In this document: positions 18,157-25,664 of the stretch, piece by piece
Layout of the letters: each line of letters opens with the position of its first letter
Position numbering within the stretch: position 1 is the first letter of the stretch
From: Planctomycetota bacterium
Lineage (GTDB): Bacteria; Planctomycetota; Planctomycetia; Planctomycetales; Planctomycetaceae
Assembly: GCA_022600195.1 (NCBI GenBank)
Contig: JAHZKX010000043.1
Location: 1 to 64,000, forward strand
Length of the DNA: 64,000 nt
Direction: 5' to 3'
Position numbers and translations under genes: made by a program
The notes under the pieces: model-generated
The model's input: only the letters and a program-made list of their open reading frames with translations
Database searches by the model: none
What the model was told of the DNA's origin: nothing

Positions 18157-19029
18157 ATGAAATCTCTGCTTCAAATTTTTCGCATTAATTTCATTGCTAT
18201 TATGGCAATACTTTTTTCAGCCCCCGAACATGAAGTATATGCCTCCACAAATAGCTCTGGGAAATCTGAATGGACAGGCCGCCAGGACGAGTGGCATGGC
18301 TTCAAGCGATTTCATTTTCAAATTGATGGTCGCAATTGCTATGTCGTGACTCCCACAAAAATCGCATCAGGAACTCCCTGGGTCTGGCGTGCCCGTTTTC
18401 CAAATTTTCATTATGAAATGGATGTTGAGTTGGTCAAACGTGGATTTCACATCGCGTACATAGATGTGGCAAAACTGTTTGGATCACCTCAGGCAATCGC
18501 GCATGGGAATAAATTCTATGAATACTTGACAAAGAAACATGGGTTTCAAAAGAAGGTCGCTCTGGAAGGGGTAAGCCGTGGTGGTCTGTTTATTTACAAC
18601 TGGGCATTAGCAAATCCTGAAAAGGTCAGCTGTATCTATGCCGACACTCCGGTTTGCGATTTCAAAAGCTGGCCGGGAGGCAAAGGAAAAAGCCCGGGTG
18701 CAAAAACATCATGGGAAAACTGTCTCAAAGCATATGGAATGACGGAAAAAGAAGCTCTGGCATACCCGAACAATCCAGTCGACCGCATTCAAGTGATCGC
18801 CGATGCTGGCCTCCCGGTTTTGCATATCGTCTCAGAAAACGATCAGGTAGTGCCCCCCGACGAAAACACCTACCTCATGTTCAGCCGTGTTCCCAAAAGT
18901 AAACGCAAAGACAACTTTAAAGTGATTTCCGTGAAAAAAGGTACCGAAAAATCGAGAGGACATCACTTTCAACATCCAGAACCGGAGCAGGTTGTCGAGT
19001 TTATAACACAACATACGAAGTCCAAATAA
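18157..19029 (+). CDS. Exported alpha/beta hydrolase
   Basis: This 290-residue protein has a signal peptide ending near residue 30 (VYA-STN). The alpha/beta-hydrolase nucleophile elbow is GVSRGG with Ser140. A later acidic residue (SENDQVV, about 227-232) and a His-His pair (GHHFQHP, about 268-273) can complete the triad. The family is planctomycete hydrolases annotated as sialidase- or esterase-like; the true substrate cannot be read from the sequence. It is a single gene with no obvious operon partner. Confidence 0.75.
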   Translation: MKSLLQIFRINFIAIMAILFSAPEHEVYASTNSSGKSEWTGRQDEWHGFKRFHFQIDGRNCYVVTPTKIASGTPWVWRARFPNFHYEMDVELVKRGFHIAYIDVAKLFGSPQAIAHGNKFYEYLTKKHGFQKKVALEGVSRGGLFIYNWALANPEKVSCIYADTPVCDFKSWPGGKGKSPGAKTSWENCLKAYGMTEKEALAYPNNPVDRIQVIADAGLPVLHIVSENDQVVPPDENTYLMFSRVPKSKRKDNFKVISVKKGTEKSRGHHFQHPEPEQVVEFITQHTKSK

Positions 19030-19197
19030 TTTGAATTCCGAGGCAATTGCCCCATTGAGCAATCTGAATTATTTTGCCCGGTTCTGTAAAAAAAGACTAG
19101 ATTCGCTTTTCTTTCCCTCGTGACTCAAGAACAATATGTATAGCAGGGACGCTGTCTGAGTTGAAAAGAAAAACCTCTGCTATATAGAATTTTTCAA

Positions 19198-19731
19198 GTG
19201 ATGTTTTACCGGGTATTCGCAACAAATGATTCACAACGGGTAAATTACCGTGGAACGTTCGCGCGCAAATCCTGTGTCACGCTGCTGTGCCTGTTCTATC
19301 TGATCTCCAACACCGCGATTTCCCCCAGCCTGAATCGGGGAAAGAATTGTCGCTGTGCTGATCAGGTCAAAACAAAATCCCAATGCTGCTGCACTAATAA
19401 ATCTACCACCAGAAAATCAACTGCCAGCAAAAAAAATAAACCCGGGTCTTGTTGCTCAACAAAAAAACAAACAGCCCCTGTTTGCTGCTCCGATCAGAGC
19501 AAAAACGAATCCACTACACAAACGAATTCCAAACACAGCCAGTTTTCTTCCTTGTGTGGCTGTGGAAACTCTGCAAAAGACGGGCTGTATTCTGCTTCTC
19601 CACGTGACTTAAATCCGAGTCCGGTTCTATTCACACCCGATGATCTGACAATCCCGTTGATCATCGTCGATGTAGTACCAGTCACACTTGCAACTGCCCC
19701 CGACACCCCACATCCCCAGCAAAAATCGTAA
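19198..19731 (+). CDS. Cys-rich exported hypothetical protein
   Basis: This 177-residue protein is not recognised as a known family. After a hydrophobic segment (about 25-44) that can act as a signal peptide, the region 48-130 is Lys/Ser/Thr-rich and carries repeated cysteine pairs: CRC, CCC, SCCS, VCCS and CGCG. This spacing suggests metal binding (a metallothionein-like or copper-scavenging role) or multiple disulfides; both are inference. The low-complexity basic linker and cysteine clusters are unlike the neighbours. It lies 147 bp before the DUF1559 gene on the same strand. Confidence 0.6.
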   Translation: MMFYRVFATNDSQRVNYRGTFARKSCVTLLCLFYLISNTAISPSLNRGKNCRCADQVKTKSQCCCTNKSTTRKSTASKKNKPGSCCSTKKQTAPVCCSDQSKNESTTQTNSKHSQFSSLCGCGNSAKDGLYSASPRDLNPSPVLFTPDDLTIPLIIVDVVPVTLATAPDTPHPQQKS

Positions 19732-19878
19732 TAACTCTTTTTGCGTTTTCAGTTTACTCTGCGGGTTCAATTCTCATTGATTCCTGCAAAAACTGTAACC
19801 CCAGTTTTCACTCCATCAATCGGTTCATGCCAGGTCTGCCTGCGCTCCTGATTAATGATCATCAAAGGTTAACATTCG

Positions 19879-20850
19879 ATGAAATCTTCTATACAGAAAT
19901 TTTCCTGCCCGAAACGCGGCTTTACTCTGATTGAACTACTCGTGGTGATTGCCATCATCGCAATCCTGATTGCATTACTTCTGCCCGCGGTCCAACAGGC
20001 GCGTGAAGCGGCACGCCGCTCTACCTGCAAAAACAGTCTGAAACAAATCGGACTTGCTTTGCACAATTATGAAGAAACACACGGTAGCTACCCTCCTGGC
20101 TACATCGCCAGAAATGTGTCTCGTACAGCCCCAAGCACACCTGACGAAACAGGTTCTGGTTTTGCCTGGGGAGTCATGCTCTTGCCATACCTCGATCAGT
20201 CCACCATTTACAATCAACTCGACCTGAATCAGGATAGCACCGATGCACCGAACATCGGCCTGGCAAACGAAGCAATCCCCATCTTTCGCTGCCCCAGCGA
20301 TACCCACCAGGGTGTATTTTCAGTAACAGTTGGTTCGAATACCTATGAACTTTCTTCCGCAAACTATGTTGGTATCTATGGGTATGGCAGCCTGACATCA
20401 GCCCCCGGCAACCCTTCTGAAAAGGGCATTTTGTATCGCAACAGTAATGTCAAAGTGCGTGATATTACTGATGGAACTTCCAATGCGATTGTCGTGGGCG
20501 AACGTTCTCACCAGCACAAATTCGTAGGATCAACTTCTACAATTGCCGCTGATTCCACCTGGTACGCCGCCATTCCCGGCGCTGACCGACCTGCAGGCAT
20601 GATGATGGCTTCCATGACAGAAGGCCCCGCCTCTTTAATTCTGGGACATGTAGGGCAGGGGGGCATGATGACCATGCACCATCCCCCCAATACCACAAAC
20701 CATATCGCAAACTTCTCCAGTAAACATGAGGGAGGCGCCCATTTCCTGATGGGTGATGGAGCAGTTCGGTTTCTCAGTGAAAATATGAACTACGATACGT
20801 TTCGATTTTTGGGAACCATTCAAGACGGAAACGTCCTCGGCGAGTTCTAG
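19879..20850 (+). CDS. DUF1559 protein with type IV pseudopilin N-terminus
   Basis: This protein has 323 residues. It begins with a prepilin peptidase site and the N-methylation helix GFTLIELLVVIAIIAILIA (residues about 14-33), then LLPAVQQAREAARRSTCKN, which identifies the planctomycete DUF1559 family. The C-terminus has the usual FSSKHEGGAHFLMGDG block. Such proteins resemble pseudopilins of type II secretion or type IV pilus systems and are present in large numbers in planctomycetes; their roles are mostly unknown. A strong terminator follows at 20881. Confidence 0.92.
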   Translation: MKSSIQKFSCPKRGFTLIELLVVIAIIAILIALLLPAVQQAREAARRSTCKNSLKQIGLALHNYEETHGSYPPGYIARNVSRTAPSTPDETGSGFAWGVMLLPYLDQSTIYNQLDLNQDSTDAPNIGLANEAIPIFRCPSDTHQGVFSVTVGSNTYELSSANYVGIYGYGSLTSAPGNPSEKGILYRNSNVKVRDITDGTSNAIVVGERSHQHKFVGSTSTIAADSTWYAAIPGADRPAGMMMASMTEGPASLILGHVGQGGMMTMHHPPNTTNHIANFSSKHEGGAHFLMGDGAVRFLSENMNYDTFRFLGTIQDGNVLGEF

Positions 20851-20880
20851 ATCGAAACTCACTAAATGGGAATCATTGAT

Positions 20881-20924
20881 CTCCGTAAGCAGTAAACTGA
20901 AATACTGCTTGCGGAGTTTTTTTA
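20881..20924 (+). terminator. Intrinsic terminator of the DUF1559 gene
   Basis: CTCCGTAAGCAGTA, a short loop, then TACTGCTTGCGGAG form a 14-bp stem with one G-T pair, followed by seven T. It lies 30 bp after the DUF1559 stop and separates it from the convergent DUF1501 gene. Confidence 0.9.
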
Positions 20925-20970
20925 TCGACAGCGCAATCAGTCCATCACCCCAAATGCAACCTGAGGTCAT

Positions 20971-22347
20971 TCAGATTAATTCGGTAATCAATTCCCGGCG
21001 TTCAAGAATATAACGGGGCCTTCCGCTATGATCCGGGAACGTTGTGGCAGGGTCGATACCTAGATGTCGATACAGCATCGCCAGCACATTTTCAGGACGA
21101 TAGGGAGCATCTGCCGGTGTGCCACCCTGTTCATCGGAAGCACCAATCACCTGACCGGTTTTGATTCCGCCACCCGCCAGGGCAACGCTCATCACACGCC
21201 CCCAATGGTCGCGCCCCGCAGTCCGATTGAATTTCGGTGTTCGGCCAAATTCGCCCATGGCAACGACCATCACTTTTTTGTCGAGGCCACGTTCATGCAG
21301 GTCTTCAATGAGGGCAGCAAACGCACGGTCATAAGGGATGCCCTTTTCCCGCATGCGCTTGACCAGATCACGATGATCATCCCAGCTGGGGCCAGTCACG
21401 CGCACCGAAGCAACAGTCACACCATGCTCCACCAGCCTGCGGGCGAGCAAGATGTTCTGGCCAAAGGCAGTCATTCCGTACCGGTCACGCGTTTTCTGAT
21501 CTTCCTGAGAGAGATCGAACGCCTTGCGTGCCGAATCGCCTGCCACCATCTCAAAGGCTTCTTTGGTATATTGATCGATCGCATCACAGACACCATTGTT
21601 GTCAATAATTTCGCGTGTGGCATCGAAGCCCTTCAGTAAGGCCTTGCGATCCTGCATACGCTCGGCGGTCAGACCGCGTAATAAGGTAAGGTTGGGTACC
21701 GTAAAGTTTTTTGCATCCGCATCGCGCGCGGTGATGAAAGGATTAAAGCCCTTACCCAACCAGGCGGCACGACCAAAACGCATATCACGAGGCAAAGAGA
21801 CATACGCGGGAATTCCGTCTGCGTTACTGCCGCGCACTTTGGACGTAAGACATCCGATGCTCGGCATTTCGTTATCATTGCTTTGACGATCGCGCAGGTA
21901 ATAGCCGGTCTGGGTCAAATGGCTGCTAGTGCGATGGCTTCCGGAATCGTGATGAATCGAACGGATAATGGCCATTTTATCCAGCACCCGCGCCTGCTCT
22001 TGCATGAATTCGCTGAACTGCACTCCAGGAACTGCTGTACTGATAGAATTGAGCGGACCACGGTAATCGGCAGGCGCATTCGGCTTGGGGTCATAGGTTT
22101 CATGCTGTGATGGCCCACCAGCCAGTTCAAGAAAAATGATGGCCGTATCCCGCTTGGAACTTCCGCTTTCAGCTGCTTGCGCCTTGAGGCGAAGAATCTC
22201 GGGGAGAGAAAGTCCCATCAAGCCGGTCAAACCAGCTTTCACAACGGACCGTCGTGAGATGCCATCGCAAAATTCTGCCGTGCGTCGAGACATTCCTGCT
22301 CCTTTCCCTGGAGATTCTGGCGGGATTGATGCGGGGTTAGCAATCAT
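20971..22347 (-). CDS. DUF1501 domain-containing secreted protein
   Basis: This is a 458-residue DUF1501 (alkaline phosphatase/sulfatase-like) protein with a twin-arginine-type leader (GISRRSVVKAGLTGLMGLSL, about 29-48). Family blocks are visible: [66 protein letters not shown] and AGRDHWGRVMSVALAGGG. Unlike the other two DUF1501 genes here, no DUF1549/DUF1553 partner lies directly beside it; the DNA upstream is accessory and may have displaced one. Confidence 0.87.
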   Translation of the reverse strand: MIANPASIPPESPGKGAGMSRRTAEFCDGISRRSVVKAGLTGLMGLSLPEILRLKAQAAESGSSKRDTAIIFLELAGGPSQHETYDPKPNAPADYRGPLNSISTAVPGVQFSEFMQEQARVLDKMAIIRSIHHDSGSHRTSSHLTQTGYYLRDRQSNDNEMPSIGCLTSKVRGSNADGIPAYVSLPRDMRFGRAAWLGKGFNPFITARDADAKNFTVPNLTLLRGLTAERMQDRKALLKGFDATREIIDNNGVCDAIDQYTKEAFEMVAGDSARKAFDLSQEDQKTRDRYGMTAFGQNILLARRLVEHGVTVASVRVTGPSWDDHRDLVKRMREKGIPYDRAFAALIEDLHERGLDKKVMVVAMGEFGRTPKFNRTAGRDHWGRVMSVALAGGGIKTGQVIGASDEQGGTPADAPYRPENVLAMLYRHLGIDPATTFPDHSGRPRYILERRELITELI

Positions 22348-22676
22348 TGACTAAAGGGGGGGATAATTACATATCTACACGCTTCAATATATCTCAATCG
22401 GCACTTCACATCAACACTTGTTAATGTATCTAGGTCGGTATTCGAAGAATTTCCAATCGGAGGAGAGCTAAAGGCCAGGAGTCATTTTTTCTGGACCTGA
22501 CACTTATATAATTATAATGATCCACCTTTATTATGATTGGGTAATCGGTGAACGGCAGTGGTCATGCTGCGGGATCCTGATAGAGCGGAGCAACATCCGC
22601 TGTCATGTCGGTCTTCCCTGAACAATTCTAATGGGGACACTGGCTCTAGAGAGTTTTAGTTGACACTATACAAAAT
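22348..22676. other. Intergenic, start of accessory region; REP-like hairpin
   Basis: No gene is supported. At about 22474-22506 a short element (CCAG gagtcatttttt CTGG then ACCTGACAC) resembles planctomycete REP-like sequences associated with IS200-type transposases; this rests on memory of similar elements. Another perfect repeat, AGCGGA gcaaca TCCGCT, lies at about 22586-22603. TTGACA at 22660-22665 could be a -35 box for the gene at 22728. Confidence 0.4.
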
Positions 22677-22717
22677 ACTGAAAGATTTAGACCGAAATAA
22701 ATTCTGTCTATCAATAG
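22677..22717 (+). repeat. 41-bp sequence shared with 51920-51960
   Basis: This sequence lies 10 bp before the start of the 166-aa gene. It matches 51920-51960, upstream of the CPBP protease gene, at 35 of 41 positions without gaps, including an uninterrupted match at 22705-22717 ending TGTCTATCAATAG. It contains an inverted repeat, TAGAC-N13-GTCTA. A promoter reading is possible (TTAGAC, 17 bases, ATCAAT or TATCAA). Confidence 0.75.
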
Positions 22718-22727
22718 ATATCTTGCG

Positions 22728-23228
22728 ATGGAGACTCCAATCGTGAAGTCCTATGAGATCGAAACACAACTTCGGTCGCTCTTCAATCTCGTTGGCGTCG
22801 GCTATGAAGAAAACGCCGAACACACGGACATCGAACGTACTCAGACAGATCAGGGACGGGGTGGCGTGGTCCTCGATTTCGCAGACGCAACGGTCGGACA
22901 ACTCTGGAACGCAATCAAATTATATTTGGAAATCCCAATCGACGACAAGGAAGACGACGAAGGTGTCAACTTCGCATTCGATGCCAAGGGGTTTTGGTTG
23001 CTCCGTTGGTTTTTCCGCAATCCAACTGGTGAGTTCGGCGCATCGTGGACGGAATTCATTGAATTTACATGCGAGATTGAACTACCTTCGGTTCCCGACG
23101 GCACATCGCACGGTAACGATGACATGCGGCGTGAACGTGTTGCCGAATATCTCGAAGGATGGGAACATTGGCCGACGTTCGCTGACGCGCGAATCCTTTC
23201 AGGTAATGTTTACATCGGGCCACGATGA
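22728..23228 (+). CDS. Hypothetical protein in a cassette-like unit
   Basis: This 166-residue acidic cytosolic-type protein is of no family I recognise. It has no signal peptide or membrane helix, and is aromatic-rich (RWFFRNPTGEFGASWTEF). The acidic composition and lone context resemble immunity-type or cassette-encoded proteins; no function is assigned. The frame is preferred over the overlapping +1 frame because its composition is balanced and its end fits the attC-like site directly behind. No Shine-Dalgarno is visible. A 41-bp sequence shared with another unit precedes it. Confidence 0.6.
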   Translation: METPIVKSYEIETQLRSLFNLVGVGYEENAEHTDIERTQTDQGRGGVVLDFADATVGQLWNAIKLYLEIPIDDKEDDEGVNFAFDAKGFWLLRWFFRNPTGEFGASWTEFIEFTCEIELPSVPDGTSHGNDDMRRERVAEYLEGWEHWPTFADARILSGNVYIGPR

Positions 23229-23239
23229 TGATTCGCAAA

Positions 23240-23322
23240 GTTACAATCCGGTGAACGCGAGCGGCGGATCGCGCGGGTTTTAAAGTCAACGCTTCTTCGC
23301 CACTGCCGGGTTAACTTAAACG
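23240..23322 (+). repeat. attC-like imperfect inverted repeat (site A)
   Basis: The left arm, GGTGAACGCGAGCGGCGGA, pairs imperfectly with the right arm, TCGCCACTGCCGGGTTAAC, around a 30-base loop region (GATCGCGCGGGTTTT...). Position, size (about 80 bp), imperfect arms with unpaired bases, and location right after a lone gene match integron attC recombination sites as found in planctomycetes. The site at 52982-53068 shows the same layout (GAACGCG, AGC, GATC, CGCG, TTT, then CCGG-TTAAC). The terminal R-box consensus is degenerate. Confidence 0.55.
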
Positions 23323-23707
23323 TTTTGCTCATCCGGTCGACAACTCCGATTGTAATTGGCGTCAACTCCAACATACAAATGTTGGACAAACTTCAGCGGC
23401 GAAGCAGAGTTTACAACGCGCATTGGGATTTAAGACCGAAGTTGAAAGTTGGCGAGTCGCCGTCCCAGAAACTCGTCGGGAGCCTGATTTGAATTCTTGG
23501 ACGTGCCTAATATCGACCCAATTCGCGGACTCCGTATGTGTGCGTGGAAGCCAGACGTATTCGCGGATTCATCGCGAACTGGAAAACTCTGGTCAGAACG
23601 GCTCCTAGCGCGGCCAATCAAACGAATGTTTATGAAATCTCTCAACGGTCCCGCTTGCAGAGTATCACCTCTCCTGCATTCTGGGCTGGTTGTGAAACCA
23701 CAGAAAT
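23323..23707. other. Accessory DNA without a supported gene
   Basis: Several short frames overlap here, none with a recognisable product or clear start. It lies between the attC-like site and the recognisable 3' end of an IS3 orfB, so it may be degraded cassette or IS sequence. Confidence 0.45.
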
Positions 23708-23854
23708 CGGGAGGAGGTCAACGGCGAGTTGTTCCTCAGCTTGCCGGAAGCTCTCTGGTGGCTTGACTACAACCATCATAGATTGCATAGTGCATTGGAT
23801 TACCAGACCCCTGCGGCATTTGCCGCGCGGTGTTCTTCTGGAGTGAGTCCGTAG
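23708..23854 (+). pseudogene. IS3-family transposase OrfB, C-terminal remnant
   Basis: Read in frame from about 23708 the translation includes NGELFLSLPEALWWLDYN, HHRLHSALDYQTPAAFAA and a stop TAG at 23852-23854. This is the C-terminal end of the IS3-type DDE integrase OrfB (family pattern NGELFLSLPEA...DYNHHRPHSSL...TPAAFA). The segment between PEA and WW is shorter than usual by several residues, and nothing upstream continues the catalytic domain, so it is a decayed fragment. It belongs to the same IS family as the element at the window start, judging from the shared terminal repeat. Confidence 0.82.
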
Positions 23855-23925
23855 GCCGAACGGAAGAAGAACACCGGCCCCATGGACCCCGATTCTCTCA
23901 CTTAGGCTGGTACTAAGATCGGGGG
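23828..23925 (+). mobile_element. 3' end of an IS3-like element (subterminal hairpin and terminal repeat)
   Basis: A perfect 12-bp inverted repeat, CGGTGTTCTTCT (23828-23839) / AGAAGAACACCG (23865-23876), overlaps the orfB stop. It is followed by GATTCTCTCA-N6-CTGGTACTA (23891-23915), the reverse complement of the terminus seen at about 100-120 in this window. CCCCGAT (23887-23893) and ATCGGGG (23918-23924) flank the terminus. The remaining IS body upstream is missing or unrecognisable. Confidence 0.7.
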
Positions 23926-23952
23926 AAGGTCACTTGATTAGGAATCGTCACC

Positions 23953-24849
23953 ATGCGTGCTGTTGGATTGTTCTTTGTTTGTGTTGTTTTGTTGCTGACT
24001 TCGACCGCGTATTCCCAAACAGGTCGCCAGAATGAAGCACTCGTGCGTTATGCCCGGACTGCGGTTACACGAACCGAGAAGGCATTGTCGGACTTGCTTC
24101 GTTTTTACGATGTCGGTGGCGTTTCTCCGGACAAGGTGCGGGAAGTCCGCGAGGCGTTGGCTGAATCGAAGATCCTGTTGGCTGAAGCAGAAGGAAACCA
24201 ACGCGAAGTGGTCGCGCAATTGCGGTTTTTGGTCGAGCAGGACAATGCCGCTTTGCAGCAAGCGCGGACCGCAGCCGCTCAAGGAGCAATCAACGCGGCT
24301 CAACTGGCGATCATCGAACAAGAAGCGGTTTATCGCCGAGTGCGTCTCGCGAATGCATCAGGGGACAAGCAGGCACAAATCCGCGCATTGAGGCAATTGA
24401 CTGCGACCGTTAAAATTTCAGCGGAAGCAAATGCTCAGCTCTTCGCACAAAAACGGATCGACCGGGCCACATTACGCCAGTCGCAGAAAGAACTGCTCCA
24501 AGCCTATTACGAATTGGCAGTCGTCAAGGACGATAAAGAGAGTGTGATCAAATACCTCGGAATCCTAGTCGCCTTCCACCAGCAAGAATTGCAGGCGTCC
24601 TACGGCAGATTGTCGCCAATAGCCATCGCCGATCTCAAACGTGTAACGATCGACTTGGAAGCTGAATTGGCCTTTGCGAACGGCAAGATGAGCGAGTACC
24701 AGAAAAAGCTTCAGACATTAGTGCAACTTGATCAACAGGCCGTACAGCGTTCGCGGGCCGGGTCACTCGGAGCATACGAAACGGCTCAGCGACAATTCGA
24801 TTTGGCGGATTCGCAAGCGCGACTGGCGACGGCAAAGAAGGGTAAGTAG
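23953..24849 (+). CDS. Exported helical-repeat protein (unrecognised)
   Basis: This 298-residue protein has a clear signal peptide (MRAVGLFFVCVVLLLTSTAYS, cleavage near 21). The rest is almost wholly alpha-helical, rich in Ala, Gln, Leu and Glu, with strong coiled-coil character. From about residue 90 a unit of roughly 50 residues recurs about four times, each with L..L near its start and an L..A-rich second helix ending in LA/VA (LRFLVEQDN..., LRQLTATVK..., LGILVAFHQ..., LQTLVQLDQ...). The pattern recalls helical hairpins of TolC-type or periplasmic scaffold proteins, but no TolC beta-barrel part is present. It lies directly after an IS3 remnant and may use a promoter near the IS end. Confidence 0.7.
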   Translation: MRAVGLFFVCVVLLLTSTAYSQTGRQNEALVRYARTAVTRTEKALSDLLRFYDVGGVSPDKVREVREALAESKILLAEAEGNQREVVAQLRFLVEQDNAALQQARTAAAQGAINAAQLAIIEQEAVYRRVRLANASGDKQAQIRALRQLTATVKISAEANAQLFAQKRIDRATLRQSQKELLQAYYELAVVKDDKESVIKYLGILVAFHQQELQASYGRLSPIAIADLKRVTIDLEAELAFANGKMSEYQKKLQTLVQLDQQAVQRSRAGSLGAYETAQRQFDLADSQARLATAKKGK

Positions 24850-24968
24850 CGAGGCTGGAGCCACGAGAGACTAGATGTCGATCCGCCAATCGGTTTGGCT
24901 TGGAATCGGAGTTTTGTGGCAGACTTCCGAGAGTTTACAGTTTCTCAACTGAGACAGGGATGTCTCTC

Positions 24969-25070
24969 ATGCCAGGCAAGGCAGCCAAGGTGGTCATCAC
25001 GGAGCGGCAGCAGGACGTTCTGCAAGTGATGAGTCGATCCCTTGAGGTCAAAAAACTCAGCCGACATCGA
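24969..25070 (+). pseudogene. IS630-like transposase N-terminal remnant
   Basis: The translation from the ATG at 24969, MPGKAAKVVITERQQDVLQV followed by MSRS, matches the helix-turn-helix start of IS630-type transposases common in planctomycetes (MPGKxAKVxxTERQQxxL). After about 30 residues similarity stops and no DDE domain follows. A TCTCAACT (24943-24950) / AGTTGAGA (25504-25511) pair may mark the ends of the remnant; this is weak. The frame stays open to 25421 but its later part is not recognisable. Confidence 0.6.
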
Positions 25071-25079
25071 ATCGCCACG

Positions 25080-25664
25080 AATATTCGCCCTTCAATGATT
25101 GGCTTCGGCGTGTTCACACTTTTCAGCATTTTTATGGACATTGCAATGTCTGTGAACTCCGGTGGCCAAGGTCAGGGAGACGGCAACGTTACCTTACGCT
25201 GTATCGGTAACATGAAAGCGCGTGTCAGTAGTGGTAACCATAAATGTCTCCTGCCGTGTATCCAAAGAAGGAGAAGGAATGAGGTGGTGTTTGTCCTTTT
25301 TGCACGTGAGCGACTAAGTTCTCGCGGCCAATTATATGGTGTCCGAGAATACCACCGTATTACGAACAGATTCTGGCCGACTTTCTGTCCGTTGAAAAAA
25401 CGTTGGCAACCCGGTTTTTGAAACTCGCCTGGATTTCGATGATTTCACGATGGCTTCAAGCGTTTATTGTGTTGGAAGTAGCATTTTATGATTTCGAGTC
25501 ACGAGTTGAGACATCGTGCTACTTCCTTAAGTCGTTGATTAAAGATGTCATTTTCGACTATCGCCAACAGCGACGAAAACGGTCCCCGAAGGTTCCCTTC
25601 TAAACATCCTCATGATAAGTTGGTAGTCTTGTATAGGGATCTTATTTATGCATCTAGGATTTCG
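25080..25664. other. Accessory DNA between IS630 remnant and sirtuin
   Basis: About 580 bp hold only short frames with no recognisable product, probably rearranged IS or cassette debris. The sirtuin frame is open back to 25545, but ribosome-binding evidence favours the start at 25665. Confidence 0.5.

Noticed and set aside
22753-23283. 176-codon frame overlapping the 166-aa gene in another phase
   Set aside because: Runs through the attC-like site, with Ser/Arg-rich composition; the 166-aa frame has balanced composition and ends just before the site.
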